DNA of 45,262 bases, taken from JAKPCT01 sp029553165 (lineage in GTDB: Bacteria; Bacillota; UBA4882; UBA8346). A program made the position numbers and the translations under genes. The DNA is taken from positions 1 to 45,262 of the forward strand of contig DAORZT010000015.1 of NCBI GenBank assembly GCA_035359995.1, in the 5' to 3' direction. The notes under the pieces are model-generated. The model saw only the letters and a program-made list of their open reading frames with translations. It was not told the origin of the DNA and made no database searches. Shown here one piece after another: positions 24,776-33,443 of this stretch; positions within the stretch are counted from its first letter, which is position 1, and the number at the start of each line of letters is the position of its first letter.

Positions 24776-24804
24776 GCCATTCTAAATTTCAGTTAGGAAC
24801 CTTC
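24776..24804 (-). promoter_or_regulatory. Possible sigma-H promoter of spoVS
   Basis: On the minus strand GAAGGTTCC followed about 10 bases later by TTAGAATGG recalls the sigma-H elements (AGGAAWW and GAATWW) but with several mismatches. spoVS is a sigma-H gene in Bacillus, which is the main reason to list it. Confidence 0.25.
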
Positions 24805-25589
24805 TATGATTCGAGCGAACGTTTAATCCGTTTGATATTGGACGTCAATCCATATTCGTTAACCTCGATTAAAACAGCATTCAATTCAATTGGACCATCT
24901 GCTAATTCAAATCTTGCAGGCCGTTTTGACATAAATTTATTGATTACGATTTCCGGTTTGATCCCCAAAACCGAATCGATCGGTCCGGTCATCCCTACAT
25001 CAGATATATATCCGGTTCCTTTGGTTAATATTCGCTCATCTGCAGTAGTAATATGGGTATGTGTACCCAACACTGCGGTCACCCTGCCGTCAAGATACCA
25101 GCCTAATGCCATCTTCTCCGAGGTCGCTTCTGCATGAATATCTACAATAATTATATTCGTCTTCTTTCTGATTTGATTCACACAATTATTGGCGGTCCGG
25201 AACGGACAACCTACCGGTTCCATAAAAACCTGTCCTAAAAGGTTAACCACACCAACGAGTATCCCTTTATCAGTTTCATGTAAGTAATACCCCGAACCAA
25301 TTGTACCCTCCGGATAATTAGCCGGTCTGATTACGGCTTCTTCCTCTTCTAATACTTTATCAATTTCGCGATTGTCCCAAGTATGATTCCCTAAAGTAAT
25401 AACATCTATCCCTGCATTAAACAATTCCCGGCTCACTTCAAGCGTAATTCCGAATCCACCGGCCGCATTTTCACCGTTGGCAATTACTAAATCAACTTCT
25501 TCGGCTGCAATTAATTCCTGCAAAAATGTTTTGACAATTTTACGCCCTGGGCGCCCTACGATATCTCCAATAAAAAGTATCTTCAGCAA
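24804..25589 (-). CDS. ymdB: YmdB-type metallophosphoesterase
   Basis: A 261-residue di-metal phosphodiesterase of the YmdB/TIGR00282 family, shown in Bacillus to cleave 2',3'-cyclic nucleotides and to affect biofilm and motility decisions. Metal-binding blocks: FIGDIVGRPGR, NGENAAGG, LGNHTWDN, VDIHAEATSEK and VLGTHTHI. TTG start after GGAGG. Upstream are an unknown gene and rny, downstream spoVS. Confidence 0.95.
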   Translation of the reverse strand: MLKILFIGDIVGRPGRKIVKTFLQELIAAEEVDLVIANGENAAGGFGITLEVSRELFNAGIDVITLGNHTWDNREIDKVLEEEEAVIRPANYPEGTIGSGYYLHETDKGILVGVVNLLGQVFMEPVGCPFRTANNCVNQIRKKTNIIIVDIHAEATSEKMALGWYLDGRVTAVLGTHTHITTADERILTKGTGYISDVGMTGPIDSVLGIKPEIVINKFMSKRPARFELADGPIELNAVLIEVNEYGLTSNIKRIKRSLES

Positions 25590-25663
25590 CTATTTTCCTC
25601 CAAAAAAATAAGCCATTCGGCTTCAACAATATTTTATTGCCAAAACTAAATGGCATCTGTTTT

Positions 25664-26203
25664 TTACTTCGGCAAATTTGCCCGGTTAAAGATCATCACT
25701 CTGCCTTCTTCGCGGAATCCAATCAGTCTTTTTTCTTGGCGTGAATCTTTCAAATCTTCCAACATATGTTCAATCATTTCTTCCTGAAGGGCCATCTCTT
25801 CTTCCTGTACAGTATCGTCCTGATCCAACAAAATCATACCTTCAAAAAATTGTTGGATCAGTCCGATCATTAATGCAATTTCATCTTGCGTCAAACTACC
25901 AATATCTCGGGTTATTTCTAAAAAAGAAAGTCCGCCTTCTTCTACCGTACATTGAAGTTCAATCTTGCCTAATTCCCGTTCCTGTAGCACTGATATTGAA
26001 TTAAGGCTTAATAATAACTTCTCTTCAAACTGCTTTAACTCTTCATCAGATAAAAACTTTAACAAGACAAATGTAAATTGTAAAGTTTTTTTGGTGGGGT
26101 CGAAACGAATTGAACCGATTTCGGGATACCTGACAAGTAAAAATGCAATTAAACTCATGGAATTGGAGAAGGACTCCCCCTCTTTCCAGAAGATCCCTTT
26201 CAT
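25664..26203 (-). CDS. Conserved-looking protein of unknown function between rny and ymdB
   Basis: I do not recognise this 179-residue protein. It is acidic and soluble: an N-terminal half with alternating beta and helix (FDPTKKTLQFTFVLLKFLS), then a strongly acidic helix (EEEMALQEEMIEHMLEDLKDS) and a short basic tail. GGAGG is well placed before the ATG. It sits 74 bases before ymdB and 113 bases after rny, inside an otherwise standard rny-ymdB-spoVS order, so it may act with RNA turnover. That is only context. Confidence 0.8.
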   Translation of the reverse strand: MKGIFWKEGESFSNSMSLIAFLLVRYPEIGSIRFDPTKKTLQFTFVLLKFLSDEELKQFEEKLLLSLNSISVLQERELGKIELQCTVEEGGLSFLEITRDIGSLTQDEIALMIGLIQQFFEGMILLDQDDTVQEEEMALQEEMIEHMLEDLKDSRQEKRLIGFREEGRVMIFNRANLPK

Positions 26204-26316
26204 GTTTCCTCCCCCTTTCCGGCGTTATAAAACTGATCTGGTTCTTTGTGATTAATTTTATTATATACCATTATTATCGGATAGTTTCTTAAATAATACT
26301 AGTACCGGTTTAAAAT

Positions 26317-27846
26317 TTATTTTGCATAATCGACAGCTCTGGTCTCACGAATAACCGTAACCTTAATCTGTCCCGGATACTCCATCTCTTCTTCAATCTT
26401 CTTGACAATCTCTCTGGCGATTCGCACTGCGTTCAGATCATCAACCCGATCCGGCTTGACCATAATCCTAATCTCACGCCCGGCTTGAATTGCATACGCT
26501 TTCTCAACACCTTCAAATGAATCGGCTATATTCTCTAATTTTTCCAAACGTTTAATGTAAGTTTCCAATGTCTCACGCCGTGCGCCTGGTCGGGCAGCAG
26601 ACACCGCATCCGCAGCTTGAACCAGTACGGCTTCAACGGTTGCCGCTTCAACATCACCATGATGTGCGGCAATTGCATTGACCACCAAAGGATTTTCCCG
26701 GTATTTCTTAGCCAAATCGGCTCCGATTGTCACATGCGGACCCTCTACTTCATGATTCACCGCTTTCCCAATATCATGGAGCAGACCCGCTCTCTTAGCC
26801 AGGGTTATGTCAGCTCCAATTTCACCAGCCATAACACCACAAAGATGCGATACCTCAATTGAATGTTTCAAGACATTCTGACCATAACTGGTCCGGTATT
26901 TCAACCTTCCCAGCAACTTGATTAACTCCGGATGAAGTCCGTGAATCCCGGTTTCAAAGGTAGCACGTTCCCCTTCTTCTTTAATAATACTTTCAACCTC
27001 TTTTTGGGATTTCTCCACCATTTCTTCAATCCGGGCCGGATGAATTCTGCCATCGGAGATCAGCTTTTCAAGCGCCAATCTGGCAACCTCGCGACGGATC
27101 GGATCAAATCCTGACAAAATAACCGCTTCCGGTGTGTCATCAATAATTAAATCAATACCGGTTAAGGTTTCTAAGGCACGAATATTACGTCCTTCACGGC
27201 CGATGATTCGTCCCTTCATTTCATCATTAGGTAATGCTACAACTGATACCGTTGCCTCAGCAACATGATCGGCGGCACATCTTTGGATTGCCAGTGAAAT
27301 AATCTCCCTGCCCTTGCGGTCAGATTCTTCTTTGGCTTTAGCTTCTAAATCTCTAATTTTAATCGCAATTTCCTGCTGAATCTCTTCTTCAACATCTTTC
27401 AACAGAAGCGCCTTTGCTTCTTCACTACTGAGATTAGAGATCCGTTCCAGTTCACTGCGATGACGTTGATGAATCTCTTGTAGTTCCGCCTTAATTTTTT
27501 CAACTTCATTTTCTTTACGTACTAATGTTTCTTCTTTTTTTTCTAATGTCTCAAATTTCCGGTCTAATGATTCTTCTTTTTGCAATAAACGTTTTTCTAA
27601 TCTTTGAATTTCAGTGCGTCTTTCCCTAGTTTCACGTTCTAGTTCATTTTTTACCTTGAGGGCCTCTTCTTTTGCTTCCAACAGCACCTCACGCTTGATT
27701 GATTCCACCTCTTTTGTAGCGTCATCAATAATTTTCTTGGCACTATCTTTGGCCGACATTAGTCTGAGTTTGCTATAAAATATATATCCTACGCATCCCA
27801 AAACGATGCCAATAATTACTCCAAAAAATATTTCGATGACAATCAC
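26317..27846 (-). CDS. rny: Ribonuclease Y
   Basis: Membrane-anchored endoribonuclease that starts decay of many mRNAs. A single N-terminal transmembrane helix is followed by a long charged coiled coil (about 30-190), a KH domain containing GRIIGREGRNIRALE, and an HD domain with LLHDIGKAVNHEVEGPHV. Product length (509 or slightly less) is normal. The start is odd: the only in-frame GTG (27846) overlaps the last base of AGGAGG, so initiation may be at a downstream ATT or ATC (27843, 27837). It has its own sigma-A promoter and a leader hairpin. Confidence 0.96.
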   Translation of the reverse strand: MIVIEIFFGVIIGIVLGCVGYIFYSKLRLMSAKDSAKKIIDDATKEVESIKREVLLEAKEEALKVKNELERETRERRTEIQRLEKRLLQKEESLDRKFETLEKKEETLVRKENEVEKIKAELQEIHQRHRSELERISNLSSEEAKALLLKDVEEEIQQEIAIKIRDLEAKAKEESDRKGREIISLAIQRCAADHVAEATVSVVALPNDEMKGRIIGREGRNIRALETLTGIDLIIDDTPEAVILSGFDPIRREVARLALEKLISDGRIHPARIEEMVEKSQKEVESIIKEEGERATFETGIHGLHPELIKLLGRLKYRTSYGQNVLKHSIEVSHLCGVMAGEIGADITLAKRAGLLHDIGKAVNHEVEGPHVTIGADLAKKYRENPLVVNAIAAHHGDVEAATVEAVLVQAADAVSAARPGARRETLETYIKRLEKLENIADSFEGVEKAYAIQAGREIRIMVKPDRVDDLNAVRIAREIVKKIEEEMEYPGQIKVTVIRETRAVDYAK

Positions 27847-27918
27847 CTCCTGAATATTTCAATTTTATTACATATTTTCAATCATTGCGATTCGGAAATT
27901 GAGTTTAAAAAAGAATAC

Positions 27919-27943
27919 AAAACAAGCCGAGTTAGAACTCGGC
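27919..27943 (-). terminator. Hairpin in the rny leader, possible terminator or attenuator
   Basis: GCCGAGTT pairs with AACTCGGC (27926-27943), and on the minus strand TTGTTTTG follows. It can end recA-recX transcripts, but it also lies downstream of the rny promoter and so within the rny leader. Confidence 0.5.
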
Positions 27944-27966
27944 CCATGTTCTGTCCTCAAGAATTC

Positions 27967-27995
27967 ATTGTAACCGTTTTTAATAGCGGTGTCAA
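27967..27995 (-). promoter_or_regulatory. Sigma-A promoter of rny
   Basis: On the minus strand TTGACA (27995-27990), a 17-base spacer and TACAAT (27972-27967). The -35 overlaps the recX stop codon. The leader to the rny start is about 115 bases. Confidence 0.7.
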
Positions 27996-28441
27996 GTAGT
28001 ATCTAGCTCAGGAAAACACTTGGAAATGGTGTTTTCGCTGAAACCTCCTCTGACTAAAATCCGGTAATCTACTGTCCTCTTTTTACTACTATTTCTGTGC
28101 TTTGTTAACAATCGTTCCGCAATCTGGATTTCCAAACTTTCCGGATAAGCCTCATCTAACAAACTATCAATTAAATTTTCTTCTAATCCTTCATTTATTA
28201 AATAATTTTTAATATAACAACGGCTTTTTAACTTCGCTATTAACAGTTCAATTTTCCGGCTCGTATATTCGCGATCATTTAAGTAACCCCATTCCACTAA
28301 GCGAATTATACAATCTTCAATTGTTTCGGAATCAAAACCGTTTCTTCTCAACCGTTCGTAAAGCTTGCTTTGACTGTAGGATTGTTTACTTAGTAACTTG
28401 AGTGCAACATCCATTATTCCCGGTCGTTGCTTCTGTGACAA
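27992..28441 (-). CDS. recX: Regulatory protein RecX
   Basis: A 149-residue RecA modulator made of three-helix repeats: ALKLLSKQSYSQSKLYERLRR, VEWGYLNDREYTSRKIE and KSRCYIKNYLINEGL are typical. RecX caps RecA filaments and limits their growth. TTG start, 1 base after the recA stop codon, with AAGGAG inside the recA end, so it is translationally coupled and shares the SOS-controlled recA transcript. Confidence 0.9.
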   Translation of the reverse strand: MSQKQRPGIMDVALKLLSKQSYSQSKLYERLRRNGFDSETIEDCIIRLVEWGYLNDREYTSRKIELLIAKLKSRCYIKNYLINEGLEENLIDSLLDEAYPESLEIQIAERLLTKHRNSSKKRTVDYRILVRGGFSENTISKCFPELDTT

Positions 28442-28442
28442 A

Positions 28443-29486
28443 CTACTTCTCCTTAATTTCTTCCTTGGAATCTTTGGTTGCGGCTATCTCTTCTTTAGTA
28501 ATGGGTAATCCTAACGCCTCACGAACTTTCCTTTCAACCTCCGATAACAACTTCGGATCTTTACTCAAAAACTCTTTTGCGTTCTCTCTACCCTGCCCGA
28601 TTCGGTTATCACCGTATGAGAACCAGGCTCCACTCTTGTTAATAATATTCAAATCGACTGCTAAATCAAGGATACAGCCAATTTTAGAGATTCCCTCACC
28701 ATAGATAATATCAAATTCGGCCTCTTTGAAAGGCGGAGCCACTTTGTTCTTAACCACTTTAGCTTTGGTACGGCTTCCGATCACATCAGTACCTTGCTTT
28801 AAAGTTTCGATCTTTCTGATCTCCAGTCGCACTGAAGCATAGAATTTCAATGCGCGCCCACCAGGAGTGGTTTCCGGATTGCCAAACATTACCCCGACTT
28901 TCTCCCGGATCTGGTTGATAAAGATGGCAATAGTATTTGATTTGCTAATGACTGCAGTCAATTTTCGCAAGGCTTGAGACATCAACCGTGCCTGAAGCCC
29001 AACATGCGAATCTCCCATCTCGCCTTCAATCTCGGCTTGAGGAGTCAAAGCGGCTACAGAGTCGATCACAATTACATCAACCGCCCCGCTTCTTACCAAC
29101 GCTTCGGCAATCTCCAGCGCCTGCTCGCCCGTATCCGGTTGTGAGATTAAGAGATTATCAATGTCTACTCCCAACTTCTTGGCATAAAGCGGATCCAGCG
29201 CATGTTCCGCATCAATAAAAGCAGCTATTCCTCCTAATCTTTGTGCTTCAGCGGCAATGTGCAAAGCTACTGTCGTTTTACCGGAAGATTCCGGACCATA
29301 AATTTCGATAATTCTTCCACGTGGGATTCCTCCTACCCCTAACGCCAAATCAAGCGAAATTGCTCCCGTAGGAATAGTTTCAATATTTAATTTGGCAGAG
29401 TCCCCCATCTTCATAATTGATCCTTTGCCAAACTGTTTTTCAATCTGTAATAAAGCAACTTCTAAAGCTTTTTCTTTGTTGGACAC
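28443..29486 (-). CDS. recA: Recombinase RecA
   Basis: DNA strand-exchange protein and SOS coprotease. Walker A GPESSGKTT is at 64-72; VIDSVAALTP and the L2 region (INQIREKVGVMFGNPETTPGG) are intact. GTG 29486 is chosen: GGAGGG lies 8 bases away and the product starts MSNKEKALEVALLQIEKQFG, as in other RecA proteins; ATG 29492 is only 2 bases from the SD. 347 residues, normal. It has a strong promoter with a LexA box just after the -10, and recX follows. Confidence 0.98.
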   Translation of the reverse strand: MSNKEKALEVALLQIEKQFGKGSIMKMGDSAKLNIETIPTGAISLDLALGVGGIPRGRIIEIYGPESSGKTTVALHIAAEAQRLGGIAAFIDAEHALDPLYAKKLGVDIDNLLISQPDTGEQALEIAEALVRSGAVDVIVIDSVAALTPQAEIEGEMGDSHVGLQARLMSQALRKLTAVISKSNTIAIFINQIREKVGVMFGNPETTPGGRALKFYASVRLEIRKIETLKQGTDVIGSRTKAKVVKNKVAPPFKEAEFDIIYGEGISKIGCILDLAVDLNIINKSGAWFSYGDNRIGQGRENAKEFLSKDPKLLSEVERKVREALGLPITKEEIAATKDSKEEIKEK

Positions 29487-29510
29487 TATCATAGCCCTCC
29501 GTTTCTGCTC

Positions 29511-29524
29511 CAAACATATGTTCT
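29511..29524 (-). promoter_or_regulatory. LexA (DinR) box of recA
   Basis: AGAACATATGTTTG on the minus strand matches the Firmicute SOS operator CGAACATATGTTCG in the GAAC-N4-GTT core. It directly follows the -10, so LexA binding would block transcription start. Confidence 0.8.
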
Positions 29525-29553
29525 AGTATACCAGATTTGTCCGCCGGTGTCAA
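29525..29553 (-). promoter_or_regulatory. Sigma-A promoter of recA
   Basis: On the minus strand TTGACA (29553-29548), a 17-base spacer and TATACT (29530-29525), nearly consensus. No gene is seen from here to 29740. Confidence 0.85.
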
Positions 29554-29740
29554 ATAAATATCTCCATCAAAATGCGCTGAAACTGTCCCCGTAATTGTGA
29601 TTTATTATTCACCTCCAAAATAAATATTCATTTATTGTCTGAAGTTTCCGATACGTCTTTTTGCGCTGCCCGAATGCCCGACAACAAGTAGGTGTTCTTT
29701 TCCTACATTCACTTAAGTAACAAAAATAGTTCATTTTTGA

Positions 29741-30430
29741 CTAAAATATTTGATTTAAATAATCTACAATCTCCATAATATATTTATTTCCGCCCTCATC
29801 ATTCGGAGCAACAGTAACTATACCCAAATACGAATTTATATCCAATCTGTGGCCATCAATACTAAGCCAGGCTTGATACTCATCCCACAGTATCGCTTCA
29901 GGAAAGCCGCCCTTGTCTGTGATTCTTGCACTATAAAGTTTTTCTAAAGCTATATTCAAATCTTTAATTGTGATCACATCTTCTAATACTGAAAACATAA
30001 TATTCCCCGAGGCCATTTCGTTAGGCCAAAATCTTTGATTAACCTTCTCTCTATCAATACGTTTTTCATCGATAAATATAATGTCTTTTTCAACATAATC
30101 CCGGTGGTTTTTTTGAGAATAAATCAACTCAAAATCTGTTACCGGCTTTTTGACAAACTCTTGAGCACTTACATACTTCGTATATGTAACAGTCTCATTC
30201 TCGATTTCATATACCAGGTATTCAATTCCCTGTAATATGCCGCGAATCATTAGAGTATAACTATCCTCAAGCTCTGCTGAAGTTACTGTGTAGAGGAGAT
30301 TTTTCATTAAAAAATCGTCCTTATCATACAATTCGACTTTATTATTTCCGTATGATACTGACCGGTAATCTCGCCCCTTATATTTCGCCCATTGGCTCCA
30401 AAATTGTTTCTCTGTATTATTACAACTCAT
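29741..30430 (-). CDS. Hypothetical protein between thpR and recA
   Basis: I do not recognise this 229-residue protein. It is soluble, rich in Tyr, Asp and Glu, with no signal peptide, membrane helix or catalytic motif that I can name. The C-terminal part (PEAILWDEYQAWLSIDGHRLDI) looks like an alpha/beta fold. The SD is weak (GGG about 11 bases before ATG). It begins 21 bases after thpR and interrupts the usual closeness of cinA and recA. A lineage-specific or acquired gene, possibly of immunity-protein type, is a guess only. Confidence 0.7.
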   Translation of the reverse strand: MSCNNTEKQFWSQWAKYKGRDYRSVSYGNNKVELYDKDDFLMKNLLYTVTSAELEDSYTLMIRGILQGIEYLVYEIENETVTYTKYVSAQEFVKKPVTDFELIYSQKNHRDYVEKDIIFIDEKRIDREKVNQRFWPNEMASGNIMFSVLEDVITIKDLNIALEKLYSARITDKGGFPEAILWDEYQAWLSIDGHRLDINSYLGIVTVAPNDEGGNKYIMEIVDYLNQIF

Positions 30431-30451
30431 TTTTGTAACTACCCGTCCGAT

Positions 30452-31000
30452 TTATTGATTTAGAAAGTATAGCTTTCGGTTAAAATAACTTGGTCCCGCC
30501 GGGCTTAATTTACTCTCGATCAAAATAAATTTGGTGACCGTTGTCTCCATTTGCAACTGTGGCTTCAAATTATTAGGCACCAGTGGTTTCAAACCATTGC
30601 CAGCCCGTCCGATAGTTAAATGTGGTTGAAATCGCTTACTGTCACTACTAAAACCATGCTTCATACAGCATGTTGCAACTGTTTCGGCCAGGTTGACAAG
30701 CTGCGCTGAGCCTTTTTCAACTCCAAGCCACAGTACTTTGGGAGCGCTATAGTTTGGAAAACAACCCAATTTGCCAAGTGAAAATGAGAATTTTCCATGC
30801 TGTAACGCCACTGTTTGCAGGCTGCGATCAAGCGAGTCCAACTGTTCATTGGTGACTTCTCCCAAAAATTTCAGTGTGATATGAAGATTGGCAGGTTTAG
30901 TCCAGCGCCAACCATGATAATCAAGCTTTAATCTCTCCATCAGCGCAGCAACTTCTGCTACCATCTGTTCCGCTAACTCAATCCCAATAAAAGCCCGCAT
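30452..31000 (-). CDS. thpR: RNA 2',3'-cyclic phosphodiesterase ThpR (2'-5' RNA ligase family)
   Basis: A 182-residue 2H phosphoesterase. The two HxTx motifs are HITLKF and HLTIGR, with the typical MRAFIGIEL start. It hydrolyses 2',3'-cyclic phosphate RNA ends and can ligate tRNA halves in vitro. AGGTGGA before ATG 31000 sets the start. It follows cinA by 23 bases, a common pairing in Firmicutes. Confidence 0.93.
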   Translation of the reverse strand: MRAFIGIELAEQMVAEVAALMERLKLDYHGWRWTKPANLHITLKFLGEVTNEQLDSLDRSLQTVALQHGKFSFSLGKLGCFPNYSAPKVLWLGVEKGSAQLVNLAETVATCCMKHGFSSDSKRFQPHLTIGRAGNGLKPLVPNNLKPQLQMETTVTKFILIESKLSPAGPSYFNRKLYFLNQ

Positions 31001-31023
31001 CAAATCCACCTTAAACAAATTAA

Positions 31024-32271
31024 TTAAACCTTACATAATTCCTGCCATAATAAAGTTAATGCCGTCTTCGCCGCTGCTTCCTTATTTCCCAAGCGGTCAA
31101 ACGGAAAAGTGCGCTTTTCGACTCTGGTATAATCCGGTAGACTGACTGCGATAAAAACCAATCCGACCGGTTTATTGGGTGTCCCGCCATCAGGCCCGGC
31201 AATTCCGGTAATCGCTACTCCGACATGCGCTTTCGTAACCTGTTTAATACCTTCAGCCATTGCTTTGGCGGTCTCTTCACTGACTGCCCCATAAGTATCA
31301 ATCGTCGCCTCTGGAACTCCCAGCAAACCAATCTTAAGTTCATTACTGTAACTGTTGATCCCACCGACATAGTATTCTGAACATCCCGGAATATTAGTGA
31401 TTCGATGGGCCAACAAACCTCCGGTGCACGACTCGGCTACTGCCAACCGCCACCCACGTTGTTTCAGGATTCGCCCGATCACTGTCTCGAGATTATCGGT
31501 ATCATACCCAAAGATATATTCAGCCAGTCTTGACTCGATCGCCTGCATTGTCTGGGCAATCAATTCATCATTCTTCGCTTTTGACTCGCTCTTAGCCGTA
31601 ATCCGAAGGTAAACCTCATTTTGTCCGGCATACGGCGCAATCGTTGGATTACTCTGGTTATTAATCAGATCGATCACTTTCTCTTCCATAGCTGATTCGC
31701 CAATACCAGCCATCTTTACCATTCGCGAAGTGATCACCATCTTCTGCTGCTGCTCAAGCTGTTGTAACAAATACGGTTTAACAAATGTCCCCCATAATCC
31801 TTTCAATTCGTAGGGAACACCGGGTAACGCGATCAAGATCCGCCCGGCTTTATTCACCAATAATCCCGGCGCTGTACCAAACGGATTGGGGATCACCTCT
31901 CCGGAACGCGGAAACATTGCTTGGCGACGATTGCTGGCAACCGGAGTACGATTGGTTTTTTGAAAATAACCAGCAATCTGCTGCCAGGCATCTTCATTAA
32001 ACTCCAGTTCTTCCCGGAGCAATAATGCTACCGCTTCCCGCGTTAAATCATCTTGTGTCGGGCCCAGGCCACCGGATAAAATAATCAGGTCCGCCTGCTG
32101 CCAGACTTGTTCCAGCAACGCCTGAATCCGTTGTAAATTATCACCAACAGTTGCTTTATGAAACAGATCAATCCCCAGTTCTGCCAGTTCTCTGGCCACA
32201 AATGAAGCATTAGTATCAACAACATGCCCTAATAACAGTTCGGTTCCGATACAGACGATTTCGGCTTTCAA
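31024..32271 (-). CDS. cinA: CinA-like protein (nicotinamide mononucleotide deamidase)
   Basis: A 415-residue two-domain protein. The N-terminal molybdopterin-binding-like domain has ELLLGHVVDTNA and LSGGLGPTQDD; the C-terminal CinA domain has AVAESCTGGLLAHRIT and GIAGPDGGTPNKPVG, the NMN deamidase (PncC) active region. It salvages NMN made during DNA ligation, and in naturally competent bacteria is tied to recA. The start is TTG, with AAGGGG about 11 bases away. It is followed by thpR. Confidence 0.95.
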   Translation of the reverse strand: MKAEIVCIGTELLLGHVVDTNASFVARELAELGIDLFHKATVGDNLQRIQALLEQVWQQADLIILSGGLGPTQDDLTREAVALLLREELEFNEDAWQQIAGYFQKTNRTPVASNRRQAMFPRSGEVIPNPFGTAPGLLVNKAGRILIALPGVPYELKGLWGTFVKPYLLQQLEQQQKMVITSRMVKMAGIGESAMEEKVIDLINNQSNPTIAPYAGQNEVYLRITAKSESKAKNDELIAQTMQAIESRLAEYIFGYDTDNLETVIGRILKQRGWRLAVAESCTGGLLAHRITNIPGCSEYYVGGINSYSNELKIGLLGVPEATIDTYGAVSEETAKAMAEGIKQVTKAHVGVAITGIAGPDGGTPNKPVGLVFIAVSLPDYTRVEKRTFPFDRLGNKEAAAKTALTLLWQELCKV

Positions 32272-32380
32272 ATTAACTGATACCCCTTACTCACATGAAT
32301 GATTAATAATGATTCGCCAATCTGCAGTGCAATTCCTTTATCAGCTGTAAATATTTGAAAATTAATTACACTTAATTTTA

Positions 32381-33097
32381 TCAATCCTTAATAGCAAAAT
32401 AATTAACCAAACCGGTATAAATGGCATCTGCCACCCGTTCACGGTATTGGGGATCACTTAACAATAAAGCCTCCTGTGGATTCGACAAAAAACCAATCTC
32501 GATCGTAACGCCAGGCAAGTTAATATCGTTCAAAATCCGATAATCGCCAGGCCGGGCTTTACGTGTTGATCCTAAATTATTATTAAATGAGTTTTGAATA
32601 CATTCTGCCAGAAGCTTCGAGTTTTCATCATTAAGCTTATAAAATGTTTGCGCCCCGCGATAGATTATTTGCGGAAAACTGTTCGCATGAATTGATAACA
32701 GGACATCGGCATCACTCTGATTGGCAATTTGAATCCGATAGTACAAGTCACGACGTTTTTTTGTATTAAATAACTCATTACGATCACTAAAATCAATATC
32801 CGTCTCCCTAATCATCATCACTTTAACCCCGGCCTTACTTAACAGCCGCATCAACCGCTTAGCAACATCCAAGTTCAGTTCTTTTTCTAACAGACCCTTA
32901 GCCGACTTGGCTCCGGGATCAAAACCTCCATGTCCGGCATCAATTATCACTTTTTTCCCCCGGATTTCGCGAATCGTTGAGCTAAGGATACTGGTTGAAA
33001 GATTAAGCAAGCAGCATCCGATTGCCAAACAAACAAATATCGCTGTAAAATATAGGTGCTTACTTTCAACAAAATAGACCCGGATTTTTCGTCGCAC
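32381..33097 (-). CDS. cwlD: Germination-specific N-acetylmuramoyl-L-alanine amidase CwlD
   Basis: A 238-residue Amidase_3 enzyme needed in Bacillus to make muramic-delta-lactam of the spore cortex. One N-terminal membrane segment (about 10-35) is followed by the catalytic domain: VIIDAGHGGFDPGA with the zinc His, a zinc Glu in KELN, SIHANSF, and the catalytic Glu in TIEIGFLSN. GTG 33097 is favoured, with GGGGG 7 bases away; TTG 33100 is possible. Divergent from speD. Confidence 0.92.
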   Translation of the reverse strand: MRRKIRVYFVESKHLYFTAIFVCLAIGCCLLNLSTSILSSTIREIRGKKVIIDAGHGGFDPGAKSAKGLLEKELNLDVAKRLMRLLSKAGVKVMMIRETDIDFSDRNELFNTKKRRDLYYRIQIANQSDADVLLSIHANSFPQIIYRGAQTFYKLNDENSKLLAECIQNSFNNNLGSTRKARPGDYRILNDINLPGVTIEIGFLSNPQEALLLSDPQYRERVADAIYTGLVNYFAIKD

Positions 33098-33233
33098 CAA
33101 AGAACCCCCTTATAATTATTGGTCTATGGTAATTTTTTACTAAAATGTAACCTTGCTCGGCGATTACCTTGTTAATTACTATGGCATCAGATGTTGATTC
33201 ATTACTTAATAAATTTTTAACATTTTAAATTAC

Positions 33234-33262
33234 TTGACATCGAAATTTCCATCTGCTATTAT
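33234..33262 (+). promoter_or_regulatory. Sigma-A promoter of speD
   Basis: TTGACA (33234-33239), a 17-base spacer and TATTAT (33257-33262). Transcription should start near 33269, giving a leader of about 175 bases. Confidence 0.8.
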
Positions 33263-33321
33263 TTATTTGTTTGCAAAACAATCCTTTAGGGAGTGTGAAA
33301 CCTTAACTTTCCTTAATAATA

Positions 33322-33414
33322 CCTGATCTAACATATATCCCGAGGCGAGCCTTAGTGCATCATCGGGTAAAGGGAAATCAGGGTGCTTATAGGTCAATTG
33401 TTTCTTCCTGACCA
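33322..33414 (+). promoter_or_regulatory. Structured 5' leader of speD, possible regulatory RNA
   Basis: CCTGAT (33322-33327) can pair with ATCAGG (33377-33382), enclosing a second stem CCCGA (33339-33343) with TCGGG (33363-33367). A separate hairpin AGGTCA/TGACC (33391-33413) follows, close to the SD. Sequences between the stems do not match SAM, cobalamin, preQ1 or ykkC riboswitch cores that I know. An 18-codon GTG frame (33355-33411) also lies inside. Confidence 0.45.
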
Positions 33415-33443
33415 GAAGATATCAACGAGAAGAGGTGAGGGGA

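Noticed and set aside
29570..29600. GGGGACAGTTT-type sequence (minus strand) and GGGGACAT near 6146 as remnants of IS200-type elements
   Set aside because: Only a few bases match, there are no terminal hairpins and no transposase fragment nearby.
33322..33414. speD leader as a known SAM, cobalamin or c-di-GMP riboswitch
   Set aside because: AAAGGGAAA slightly recalls cobalamin elements, but the conserved cores of these families are absent.
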